The notes under the pieces: model-generated | What the model was told of the DNA's origin: nothing | Databases searched by the model: none | Seen by the model: only the letters and a program-made list of their open reading frames with translations | Part shown: piece after piece, positions 12,970 to 23,630 of the stretch | How positions within the stretch are numbered: position 1 is the stretch's first letter | How the letters are laid out: each line of letters starts with the position of its first letter | NCBI RefSeq assembly: GCF_041146795.1 | Contig: NC_135185.1 | Location: 27,649,529 to 27,713,528 of the forward strand | DNA length: 64,000 nucleotides | Reading direction: 5' to 3' | Origin: Maylandia zebra | Lineage: Eukaryota > Chordata > Actinopteri > Cichliformes > Cichlidae | Translations under genes and position numbers: made by a program

Positions 12970-14035
12970 TGGCTTAAAAGCTCAGTTATCTAGAAGCTGG
13001 AAATTAGTTTAAAAAAAGAACAAAAAAAAAAAAAAAGAAACGTCTTTTGTTGAAGGCTTTAAACACCTTTAATTTTGCTGTTTAGTTCGGCATTGTAAAA
13101 TGGAGGTTCATGAGATTTTCACTATAATTTGGAGCTGGTCTTAAGTGGTCAATCGGGAAACTGAAGTTTTGACATGTTACTGCTTGTCAAACATACAAGA
13201 AATCAAATCAACTAATACAAGGTAAGTAAGGAAAGTCATTTTTGACAGACAATTTGCACTGCAAGCCCAGCCCAGATACAAAATTAGAAGTATCAGGTAA
13301 ACTACAGATCATAGTCATTTTTTAAGTGTCAGGGAAACTGAGAGAGAGAGAGCGAGCTGTTATCTGTTGTTATCAGCTGTCATACAGGTTTTAGATGAGA
13401 GCAGCCTCACAAGGTTTTCAACACATTACGTAAGCCCACTCAGCCTATTCTGTATTGTCCTCGACATCAAAAGCAAAGACACCTTTGCACTGTATCTTTG
13501 TATTATTGTATAATAATTAATGCGGTCATAAAAGTGTAATCCCATTTACTTCAGTCAAAAGCTGATCACTTTCTTTTACCATGTGAAAGCAACAACTTTA
13601 TTTAGTTGCTGCAGAATAATCTCTTCCATTGTTAGAGGGCATTACTGGGAGTTTTAAAGATGATATTTAAATCATTTAAATCAATCCTGGTGACAGTTGA
13701 AGTAGCTTAAATCCAGGCAAAAAAGCAGAATGAAAATCAAAATAAACAAGGCTGCTGACTTGTCTTCATATGTGAAAGTGGATTCAGCATTGCTATTTGA
13801 TTAACTGACATACTTATGCCTGGATTTAAAGCCTACTGGATTTAAAGCTGGATAGATTTCAACACAGAAATTAGCCACAGTAATTAAAATGTGCAGATAT
13901 CGACTCAAGTTCTCAAGTGATTTCTTTAAAATAAGAAAGAACCAATGAAATATTATCCAAAACACTTAAAAAGGCAAATTTCTAGTCATGAAAAAAAGCC
14001 AGAACCACACCCGCCTACAGTGCCCACAGCTTGTG
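12970..14035. other. Intergenic, upstream flank of the 14-3-3 gene
   Basis: AT-rich DNA with a poly(A) run near 13,022 and a short (GA)n run near 13,340. No exon or named repeat was seen. Distal regulatory elements cannot be excluded by eye. Confidence 0.4.
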
Positions 14036-14039
14036 GAAG

Positions 14040-14300
14040 GCAAGGGCGTGATTGGATAAGCATCACCATGGCAATGCGATGACGTCTTCATCCCTTGGTC
14101 TCATTGGAGGAAACCCCGTGGGCCTCAGTCTCTGCAGCGTTCCGCTCAACCAAACTACCACCATAAGCCCGCCTTTTTCCCCCGCGCTAAACAGCTACAG
14201 GTTTACAGAGCTTACTATTCCTGTCAATCAAATGCGAGACGGACTTATGATTGGAGAGTCAACACTCAGATGACTTTCCCCCCCCACACCCCCCTTTATT
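14040..14300 (+). promoter_or_regulatory. Candidate promoter of the 14-3-3 gene
   Basis: Just upstream of the predicted non-coding first exon there are three CCAAT boxes in reverse orientation (ATTGG at 14,051, 14,103 and 14,250) and a cAMP-response element core TGACGTC at 14,080-14,086. The region is also richer in G+C than the flanks and has no TATA box. This is typical of a broadly expressed gene promoter. The transcription start is inferred to be about 14,300-14,340 and is not directly visible. Confidence 0.55.
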
Positions 14301-14309
14301 TTAGCAGTT

Positions 14310-14415
14310 CAGTTGGGTTTTTTTCTGCTGCCACCGCCGTTCTTCTCCTTTCTAGTCACTATCTCATAACGGAGCATTTTGGGGAGAAAATTTAGACTTC
14401 ATTAGGTCAGCAACA
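14310..14415 (+). other. Predicted non-coding first exon of the 14-3-3 gene
   Basis: A strong splice donor 'caaca|gtgagt' at 14,416 lies downstream of the promoter motifs. A matching acceptor 'tttccgcag' ends at 14,897, 117 bases before the start codon. The resulting 482-bp intron would sit in the 5' UTR. The 5' end of the exon is a guess. Confidence 0.45.
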
Positions 14416-15014
14416 GTGAGTATTTATTTTTTTCCTGGAAAATATACGGTTAGTGGTGGATTGCTTTAGTGACACGTTGTGGGTACGTTTAGGCTTTTCT
14501 GGAACTAGTGACTTTTTTTCATAATGAAAGGAGTGGCCGTTGTAGCCAGCTAGTTCTTTTGCTAACTCGCTAGCTAGGTGCAGCAGACAGCTTTGTGGCG
14601 GGTTCAATTGTGAGACGGGCTTGCCAGTAGATCTCCTACTTCCGATGCTCGCAGCAAACCGCAGCTTTAAAAGAACCGTATAGCGAGATCAAGTGTCTTT
14701 ACTGTTAACACTACAGGTTACTTATGTTTGGGATCGGAAATTTCTGTACGCTAAAGCGATTTAACGCGTTCAGTTTGGAAAAATTGTGCTATTTTAAACC
14801 CGTTTTTACGCCCCGTTACGATTATCGTTGGGATATCTTGTCCTCCAGTTGTATATTGATATGTCCCATCGTACTAATTGTTAACGTCTTTCCGCAGCTT
14901 GTGGGGATTGCCACAGTCCATCCCATCCTACGGCCATTCTAAAGCGTAACAGTCCTCGACTGTCACTCACCTTCCCGGGATTTCTCATTTCTCGCTTCAA
15001 TAAATATATAAACT

Positions 15015-18000
15015 ATGGCTAAAACGGATCTTATCCAGAAAGCCAAGCTGGCAGAGCAGGCTGAGCGCTACGACGACATGGCAGAATGTATGAAGGCTGT
15101 TACAGAGATGGGAGAGGAGCTGTCAAACGAAGAGAGGAACCTGCTGTCCGTCGCCTACAAAAACGTGGTTGGGGCGAGGCGGTCCTCATGGAGGGTGATA
15201 TCCAGCATCGGACTGAAGACCGAGGGTTGCGAAAAGAAGCAGCAGATGGTCAAAGAATATCGCGAGAAAGTGGAATCAGAACTGGATGAAATCTGCAGAT
15301 GTGTTTTGGTAAAGTGTATATATATTTTTAATTGTACTTATTTTTTTTTTTCTTTAAATCGCGCAGCATAGCGCATGTTGCTTATATGTGAGATGGAGAC
15401 CACAGTCTTGGAATATGTACTCTGGAAGCTAAGCTGTAATGTCTTATTGTTGACTAAATTATAATTATTGTAACCAACTTTAGTTAGTGGTGACTAAAAC
15501 TGCAGCGTTTCTTTTTTTAGAATCTACGTTTGCTCTTGAGGGGAGTGGCAAATGCTTGATGTGTTTTGTTGTAAGGAGAGATTTCCACAAGATTTTTTTT
15601 TCTTTTAAGAATGCACTTAATTAAGCAAATATACTTTTTACCTGAGATCTAAATATGATACGCACACACATTTTAATTTTGCATTTTAAAATTTTTTTTT
15701 TTTTTTTTTAAATTGAATTCAATGCTCTTTCCTGTAAGTTGTCCTGTAAATATGGACTCTAAAACCAGTGGGGACAAGGAAGTATTCTGTTGTCCTCCCA
15801 CTGTTCCTGTCTTTTGGGAATCTGGATTTCAAACAATGGGCTTAAACTTGTGAGGGTGTGCTGTAACTGAGGAAAGGTCAGATTAGCTGCACCAAAAAGG
15901 TGTGTCTAAATGGGTAAAGGCTTAACCTAGGAAATGCACTGCATGTATGCTGTAGATGATAGTCAGTGTAGTCTATAATATTATTGGTGCCATTTATACA
16001 TGCAGAAATGCCTCACTCTTCCTCAAGTTCAGCTTGATTGGTTTAAAAAAAAAAAAGTCATCCTTTGTTGTGCAGATCCACCTATTAAAACCAGTCCAAT
16101 TAAATACCTTCTCAGACTTTGCTTGCTGCATTTCAAGGCTTATCATTACAAAGTTGCTGGAGTATGCTTTACTACTTAACCCAATGCTACATCACAGATT
16201 GGTTCTTTACATTGTTTCTAGCTGGCCTTGATAATGGATTAGAGGGGATCAAAGTGAAACCTTAGTTATAAGATTGAAATAATTTTTCTGAGCTGATGCC
16301 TTTTTCAAATGTGTTGCAAAGACGTAGAAAGCATTCATTTTCCACCATCTTCCATGCGTGTTCATGAGGATGTGCGCTTGCATGGCAGTGACTCAGCTTT
16401 CAGCTTTCTCCCTACTGAGTCTTGACTGAGGGTCTGTCAGCAGAGAAGGGCGTGTCAGTGCTCATGCCTTAACTTGTCTGCTGAAGCCTTACAAGTTGGT
16501 AATGCACCCACAAAGAAGAGCAAAGACGGCAATAGACGAGTAAGCTGCTTATGTGCCGCCTTATTTGATTTCCTGCACAGTGACAAGTGCTAGACTTTTC
16601 ACTGTGCAGACAGCAGAGGTGTGGAGATGCTTTGCTCCGGTTTTCACGCATGTGCATTTAGAGCTTTAAAACACAACTATAGGCTTGTCAGCTGAGCAGA
16701 TGCAGGCTATTGAAAAGTTTTAAACCCTAAATTGTACACAGTCTAAAAAAATTAAAGCCTTCAGCAAAACTCTTAATTTCCAGCGTAGGCATCTTTGATA
16801 TTCTAAAGGGAGGACACAGACACATTGCGTTATTCTGCCTGATTAACCTTTGCTATGTAAAAAGTAAAGGAAACACCCTGCAGCTAATAGTGAAATGATA
16901 AGGGATCCGCCCATACTCTGAAAGCACATCAATTCACATTAAAAATGTGAAGACACTTGCACAGTTGGGATTAAATGTAACAACACCATGCTGTGTGTGT
17001 GTGTGAGCACTGGTGACTGAAATCAGAGCTTTGTGTGAAAGCTCTGAAGGGAAATGCACTCCTCTTCTTGTTTATTGTGTAGAATATGCAATGAAAGAGG
17101 AACGCTTAGCACTTGTGTGTTTCAGCTGAGCGTGTTTGGAAATGGCGGGTATGGACCTTTTTGTTTGAAAACGGTTTAAATTTGTAAAACGGAAGTTGTA
17201 GGTAAAATTGATGTTTGTCTGCAGAGTATCAAGCTTTTCATTTAGTCAAACAGTTAATCTGCACTTTCAATCGGTTAAGCCATGTGAGTTTCACTGACAG
17301 ATTAGCCAAAGTAATCCTCTATACATATCCACTCAAAGATGAATGACTTAGCCTAGCTTAATCATCACGAAGTTGGGGAAAATACTGTTAGGTGACCGAA
17401 ACGTAACAGTTGATAGTAATTTAACTTGGAAATAGAATCTAGTAGCTAAATGCAATATTTGCACAAGGCAATTGGTAAATGGAAAAATACGCAAATACAA
17501 ATTTAAAACTAACAGTTTAAAAAGCTAAAAATAAAGTTTTAAGTAAAATGTAAGCAAAATGGCTAGATGTGGTTGGTAAGACTTTCTACATTGGTCTTTG
17601 TTGCAGATGGATGGTAAAAAGGAGTCATTTATGTCTTAAGTAACTAGTTATTTACTCAAAACTGCAAAAAGTAGTTTGCAAGTACAGTTTTTAAAGCTTA
17701 AGATGGTTTTACAACCAAAGCTTATTGCTCTAGGCAAGTAGTAAGTTAAAGAACTTTGGCTTTATTTATAAAAAAACCCCATACGAAATTAGAAAGGAGA
17801 AGGTAGCTGTAAACTAGCCACTGAGCATCAGGGCTCGCGTTTCCTTCTCTCGCAAACTTGATTCAATTTCAGGCAGATTCTGAATTTGCCAGCTAGAGAT
17901 GGACAGCATTTTCTTTCTTTCTCCTTTTTTTTTTTGTTTTTTTAAATTTAAATGAGTATGCAGTATGCACATGGAGCAAGTATGGGTCTTTTCTGAACTT

Positions 18001-21000
18001 TGTGGTTTCAAGTAGTAATTATGGGAATGATCCATTGCAGCCAGAGCTTCTGTTTCCCTAGACTTTGCTCATGGAATTTCTGTGGGGATTGTGGTATATG
18101 GGGAAAAAAATCAAAAATTTTATACCGTTAAACCATTACCGTATACCTCTCAGCACTAGTCGGGATGGAGTTTGTTTAGGCATAACATGCAGGTGGAGAA
18201 ATGATCAGCTTGTAGTTTCTGCTGTTACCCCAGTATGTTATGTATAGCCCACACAAATGGTTAACTTATGTTAATGTGGGTTGTATGTAGCTTTTTATTT
18301 TTATTGAAAGAAATAAACTTTGGGCACCTGATTGTATATCTTACCATAACTATATCAGATGTAGTTATCATCTAAACTGTTCAAATTCAGATGAGGTGGA
18401 TTTAATTAGTTTTCTTAGTTTTCTTTGTTATCTGTGCCAAGATGCTCATTGTTAGTCTTTACTGCATGTGGTAAAATGGGGGGGGGGGGGGTGCAAATGG
18501 ACCATTGTAATGGGAGTATTGTAAAAACATAGTACCTTATAAAATATCTGAGAAAATCTCTAGCCTATAAGCAATGCCATTGCTGTTTCAAAATGGCAAT
18601 AACGGCAGTGTCAGCAATAAGATGTGAAACCATGCTGCACAGTCCTTGCACAAAATGCAAGTATCTGGGGCAGAAGACAGCTGGGGACACACCAGAGGCC
18701 TGGCCTGGTTCTGTGCAATTTGGAGCAACTTCAGCTGAAATTACCACAAAGTAAAATGATCCTTCAAAATGACAGTGTGAGCATATGCACTTGACTCCTG
18801 ATGGATACAGAATGTACTCGTAAAGAGCAAAGGCAGGAGAGCTTTCTAATGGATGTAGGCCAGCATGACACTTGGATGAACCATTGCTCATCCAGTGGTG
18901 TTGAATGTTGCAGTCCTCATATCTTTTAACTTGGGGCTCAATAAATAATATTCATACTGAAGTTTTGCTGTTCAGTATTTGGTCTGTAAACTTGAAATTA
19001 ATCTCACATTTATTTTCACAGAAACTGCTGGAGGACCATCTAATTAAAAATGCTTCAAATTCGGAGAGCAAAGTCTTCTATCTAAAGATGAAGGGTGACT
19101 ACTATAGATACCTTGCTGAAGTTGCCAGTGGAGAAAACAAAACAAGTGAGTTAACATCAGTACTACGGTTATTTTATTCTCACACTAGCATTTGTAAGTT
19201 TTCATTTATTTAAGTTTACAGTTTTGCCTCCTGCTGAAAGTGGAGTGTAGTCTTTAAGTTGAACAATTTCTGTTCAATGGATTTGTTTGGGAACTTTGAT
19301 AATTACACAAATGATTTATTTTTTCCTTTAGATACCATTGAAAGCTCACAGCAAGCATACCAGGAAGCATTTAACATCAGCAAGGCTGAAATGGAACCCA
19401 CACATCCCATTCGTTTGGGCTTGGCACTTAACTTCTCGGTCTTCTTCTATGAGATCCTGAACTCCCCAGAAAAAGCCTGTGAATTGGCCAAACAGGTACA
19501 GACTTTAATAGTAATCTGACAACTAATTGAGGTCTTAAGTTGTAAACAGCTGGAAATGGATCAGTTCTAAGTGTTGCTGTTTATCTTTGCACTTGCAGGC
19601 ATTTGATGATGCTATTGCAGAGCTCGACAATCTACAAGAGGAGTCCTACAAAGACAGCACTCTTATCATGCAGCTCCTCAGAGATAACCTGACAGTGAGT
19701 GCTTTACTCTTTTGACATAAAACAGTTTTCACTGAACCGAATGTATCATAGTTGTTTCAGTGTCATGAACCTGATGTTCAGCCACACCTAAAATATTGCT
19801 GGGCAGTATTTTTAATTTCTAATTCAAGTTTCAAGCAAGAAGAAGGGGAATTTATTTTTATTTTTATTTTTTGTGTGTATCACTGTGGTTGTTGGTTTTG
19901 TGACTTTGGTGCTTTTTAAACCACAAAACTGATGTGTTAAACACTAAGTCGCACCAAGGCAAGGTAATATGTTAGCGCTGGTTAAGCTCCTATTACTCCT
20001 ACAGTAGTAAGTTTTTTTTATTTTTTTTATTTTTTATTTTTTTATTTTTTTCTTCCTCCTTCCCTGTACAGGAGACATCTTATATGTTGCTTAAAGATGT
20101 ATATCATATATTGCCATTGAATCGTGTGCACTGACTCTTACAAAGAGTTACAAACATCTGGGGAAAAGACACACAACCTGCAAAAATTAGAAATGTAAAC
20201 TTTTCCTTTAAAGAAAATTGACAAAGTATGATCACAACTAGTAAGGATGTCTTAAAGCAGTGCTGTCCCTCAGTTTGCAGTTTCAGTGATAACCCAGACT
20301 GTTAATTTGCATCGAGATGCCCATAAAACAACTTTGCTTGGGCAGCTGCCTTATTTTTATTTTATTTTTTTTCCAGTGTCCCACCCCAATGTATGACAAG
20401 GAGTGTTGTAATTTAATTTTTTTTTTTTTTTTTAAGGTTTGTTTGGAAAAAACAATCAATACTTAGCCACAAACATTTAAATACCATTACTCTTTATCCC
20501 AAGTGACAAATCTGCAGTGTACAGATCCTTTTTGATGAAAGATGCAAGCATAAGCATGAATCGGCTATTTCTGCACATGCACAGACTTCCTGTGGTTATC
20601 CAGCCAGTCTGTGTGCTGAGGGGAAGAAGGCTTTCTGTCACTTGACAAGTCAGTGTAGCAAAGGCCAGAGCATGACTTGTCTTTGGCTTATGCATGTTGT
20701 GTGACATTGAGGTTATAAAGTCACGATTACTTTTAATTGGCTTAAAAGAAACATGTCATTCTTCAAAACCGTATCCCTTCATGATAAAATGGCTGAGACT
20801 GTCAGGTTGCGTGTTCGGATAAGTGTTGGACCCCACCCAATCAATTAAAAATGCCTTTTAACAGTGTCCCTGTTTTTTAGTGTGTACAATACAGTAAATT
20901 TTCATTAAATTGATCATAATCTGTGAATGAATCTGGATATTTGCCTGTCTTAAATCTCTCTGTCTCTCTCTCCCCCTCCCATAGTTATGGACATCAGACA

Positions 21001-21050
21001 GCGCCACTGAAGAGGGAGAGGGAGAAGAGGGCTCCAAGCCATCGAACTAA
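15015..21050 (+). CDS. ywhaq: 14-3-3 protein, theta-like, 5 coding exons
   Basis: This is a dimeric phosphoserine/phosphothreonine-binding adaptor of the cytosol that docks on phosphorylated kinases, phosphatases and transcription factors. Coding exons are 15,015-15,308, 19,022-19,145, 19,332-19,495, 19,599-19,694 and 20,985-21,050. All junctions are GT-AG and in frame, giving 247 residues (family usual ~245). Phosphopeptide-binding residues K49, R56, R60, R127 and Y128 are all present. So are the family words '[15 protein letters not shown]', '[17 protein letters not shown]' and '[20 protein letters not shown]', followed by an acidic tail. The start is the first ATG after the predicted 5' UTR exon and gives the family N terminus. 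The isoform name comes mainly from the adjacent ADAM17 gene, as in human. Sequence alone is also partly zeta/beta-like ('GARRSSW'). Oddities are a divergent 'CRCVLKLLEDHL' at the exon 1-2 junction. Confidence 0.93.
15309..19021 (+). other. ywhaq intron 1 (coding)
   Basis: A 3.7-kb intron with donor 'gtaaag' and acceptor 'tattttcacag'. It contains poly(T) runs, a 14-base G run at 18,478-18,491, and no recognisable gene or named repeat. A 108-codon antisense open frame near 18,565-18,891 has no support. Confidence 0.7.
18478..18491. repeat. Poly(G) tract
   Basis: Fourteen consecutive G within ywhaq intron 1. On the transcribed RNA this is G-rich and could form quadruplex-type structures. Confidence 0.9.
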
Positions 21051-21469
21051 GAAGCCCAAGCCCATGCTGCTGGGGTTGACTCCAAAAAATAAAAGGAAAA
21101 AAAACAACAACTTTTTATACATCCTTCATTCCTTAAAATGCTCCACTTAAACATTCTACCATGAAAACATTGCTGAAAACGGTTGTGTATTAATATGGGG
21201 GGGAGAAACGACAAAAACACACACTTGATTTGGACACAAGAGAGAACCCTCCATTCCTGTACTTTGTGGTCTCAGCCATCCCCTTTGTGTGCAGTTTACC
21301 GTGAATGCTAGCTCAACATGATATCAGATTCCCTACCTCAATTAGAGGCAAAACAACTGGAAAGCTAAACTTCATAAAATGGTTGTATTTTGTTCCAATA
21401 ACAAATATTACACACATACTAATTTCCTTGTATATCTTACTGTAGTACACCTGTTGCTACATAGCAGTT

Positions 21470-21650
21470 TTAATTTTTTTGGCCTTTTTATTTTGATACA
21501 CCCAGTGAAGAAAGGACAGGAAAGCGGGGGCAGAGAGAGGGGAAGACATGCGTCAAAGGGTTGTGGGTCAGATTCGAACCCGGGCCGGCCGCTCTCAGAC
21601 TTATGGCATGTGGTCGCCTGCTCGACACACTGAGCTAAACCGGCGCCCAG
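21470..21650 (-). repeat. tRNA-derived SINE inserted antisense in the ywhaq 3' UTR
   Basis: On the minus strand the element begins with an A-box-like 'GGTTTAGCTCAGTGTGTCGA'. It then has a B box 'GGGTTCGAATCTGACCC', a CT-rich body ('cccctctctctgcccccg'), and ends in 'aaataaaaaggccaaaaaaa'. This is the standard architecture of a Pol III tRNA-derived SINE that is abundant in teleosts. It is quite well preserved, including a G+C-rich head. Confidence 0.8.
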
Positions 21651-22388
21651 CAACAGGTTTAACTTCCCTCACTTTGTCCTGGGTCTGATGAAGCATTTAT
21701 ACTTGGTGGGTAATAGTGGGCCTCGTGTGATCAAATTCAGGGACATGCTTGTCTCTTAAACCTTGTGGTGTTGATACACTTCCTAAATATAATAAGTTGT
21801 TAATGCGCATCACTTCCTTTAAACCTCTCTGGTGTGGCGAGTTCGAGAACAGCGCTCAGAGGCAGCCAGCTTGTGGATGTCGAGGACTCTGATGTCCATG
21901 CACTAGACCCCGATGGACAGCTGGTTGAATTTCAGTGAACTTGTCTTTTCATCACTCATACACCGTGATGAGACTTGAAGTTTCCTGTAATGTCCTTAAT
22001 GCATCACTGTCTTGATACTTGATGTCCACTGGGAACTAGTTGGACTTTGTTTATTTTCTCTCGTTGTAAATTTCACGTCACAGAAGGAAAACCAGACTGA
22101 GATGTGGATGTTGAAGTAGATGTTCACACTCCAGTCTGTTATATTCTGATTTATTTATAATGTCAGTCCTCCTCATCCTCCAGCAGAGAGGCCACCTTGA
22201 TTTTCTGGGTCTTGTGCATCTTCAGACTGACATGGGAAACTGCTGTAACACAAACCTGTCCAAATGTCAAGTTTATCCATTTCCAATGCAAGTTTGTACA
22301 CATCCTAGAAGGGGTGAAATGTTAGTCTATCCAGTGATTGTCACTAGAGATTTGGACCACTATTTTGCTATTCATTCAGTTGTAGACA

Positions 22389-22413
22389 CCCCCCCCCCCC
22401 CCCCCCCCCCCCC
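22389..22413. repeat. Poly(C) tract
   Basis: Twenty-five consecutive C in the ywhaq 3' UTR, about 55 bases before the poly(A) signal. Its length in the assembly is likely imprecise. Confidence 0.9.
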
Positions 22414-22467
22414 AGAAGCCTTGTTGAACAGTCTGTTGAATCTGTATGTATCGGCTATGTTAACATA

Positions 22468-22473
22468 AATAAA
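22468..22473 (+). terminator. Poly(A) signal of ywhaq
   Basis: AATAAA hexamer followed by T/G-containing sequence ('ccttttataaaccaag'). It is the first canonical signal at a sensible distance from the stop codon. Confidence 0.65.
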
Positions 22474-22939
22474 ACCTTTTATAAACCAAGTTCAGCCTTT
22501 GCCTTTGCCTTTTTCTTTCTTTTTTTTTTATTTTTTTTTAACTTGGTGCTTATAAACAAAAGGAAAAATGAGGAATTTTTAACTGTACTTAAAACTCCCT
22601 GTAGGATTAAATCAATAAAAAGCGAACTTGAGATGACTCAAACAGTGAATTATGACATTAAATTTGCATTTACAATTGACATTTTCCACATTTGATATGG
22701 GTTAAATGTTTACCTTTACTGCAATAAAACTTAAGCTAGCAATATTGATCTCCGCATTAGCACAGCTTGAGGTAAAATGCTTTAACAAACACTGGTGGAA
22801 AATACAGATGAAACATGAATATATTTGAAATGAAAATGTTTTGTCCCAGTGAGTTAACTGCAATACATGACAACATATTGGCATAGAGGGAAAACCTGAG
22901 ATGTTTTCGATGTGTGAGAAACTTAGAATAGTGGATGTA

Positions 22940-23035
22940 ATGGAGGACATGCAGAGAGGGTTGGCATGTCAGAAGAGGATGCTAGGGAGTGAGATGGAGG
23001 CAGATAATTTTCTGTGGCGACCCCTAAAGGGGGGA
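22940..23035 (+). repeat. LINE 3'-end fragment
   Basis: Reads 'gacatgcagagagggttggc', 'agaagaggatgctaggga', 'gtggcgacccctaaaggg'. These phrases match the end of a common teleost LINE whose ORF finishes in a '...RWRRMIRCGDP' type sequence. It is a short, 5'-truncated relic in the ywhaq-adam17 intergenic region. The rest of 22,480-23,460 shows nothing else that I can name. Confidence 0.5.
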
Positions 23036-23367
23036 GCAGCAGTATGTACATTTGTTCATACTCCGATTTGAAGGTAAACTCGGGATGACCTGGGCTTGTA
23101 ATTTGGTGTGTTCAGTTTTATTTTGGTTATAGTTTCACTATTGGTTTTAGTTTTCAGTCACGGAGAGGATTTCTTTTTCTCGGATGCAAGATGTACTTTA
23201 CTCAAGTGGTATAAATACACACTGAGGAGTATGATAAGACGATCTCAGTCATATATCAACAACTCCTCATGCTTATGTTTACGGAATTGAGATTTTCTGT
23301 GTATTTAAAATTTTAAATGCAAAATGGCATTTACATTATTTCTATAGGTTTATTTATAAACTACAGA

Positions 23368-23378
23368 TTATATATATG

Positions 23379-23420
<42 letters not shown>

Positions 23421-23425
23421 TATAT
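23368..23425. repeat. (TA)n microsatellite
   Basis: An almost pure TA dinucleotide run with two TG interruptions, about 45 bases before the adam17 promoter motifs. Confidence 0.9.
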
Positions 23426-23469
23426 CAAAATCAAGCGTTTTATCTAATGTCGTACATCAGTTTTGCTCT

Positions 23470-23630
23470 TCATGTGTCTGACGTCATTCGTCACTCCTTT
23501 CCAACGGCACATTAGCTTTTAGCGGATGTTTTCCATTCGGTGGACTTCCGGGTAGCTTAGCTAGCTGTCGAAACAAACGGATTATTTACCCCCGACAATG
23601 ACAGCACATGTATAGAGAGCTCTGCTTAAA
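23470..23630 (+). promoter_or_regulatory. adam17 promoter and 5' UTR with an upstream ORF
   Basis: A full palindromic CRE (TGACGTCA, 23,479-23,486) and an ETS-type site (ACTTCCGG, 23,544-23,551) precede the gene without a TATA box. Two upstream ATGs precede the main start. ATG at 23,598 opens a five-codon frame that stops at 23,615. ATG at 23,608 opens a frame that runs out of phase across the main start codon. Such uATGs usually lower initiation at the main ATG if they are in the mRNA, which depends on the unseen transcription start. Confidence 0.5.

Larger units (their letters stand above)
21051..22480 (+). other. ywhaq 3' UTR
   Basis: This is the non-coding tail from the stop codon to about 10 bases past the AATAAA at 22,468-22,473. 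An earlier AATAAA at 21,088-21,093 lies only ~40 bases after the stop and is probably too close to be the main site. The UTR includes an antisense SINE (21,470-21,650) and a 25-base C tract (22,389-22,413). The length of ~1.4 kb is comparable to mammalian YWHAQ as I remember it. Confidence 0.7.

Noticed and set aside
18565-18891. 108-codon minus-strand ORF in ywhaq intron 1
   Set aside because: No recognisable domain, no promoter or splice context, and cysteine/histidine-rich by chance. Probably a random open frame.
21530-21650. A tRNA gene on the minus strand suggested by A- and B-box motifs
   Set aside because: The sequence does not fold into a full cloverleaf with an anticodon stem by eye. 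It continues into a CT-rich body and A-rich tail, so it is a tRNA-derived SINE.
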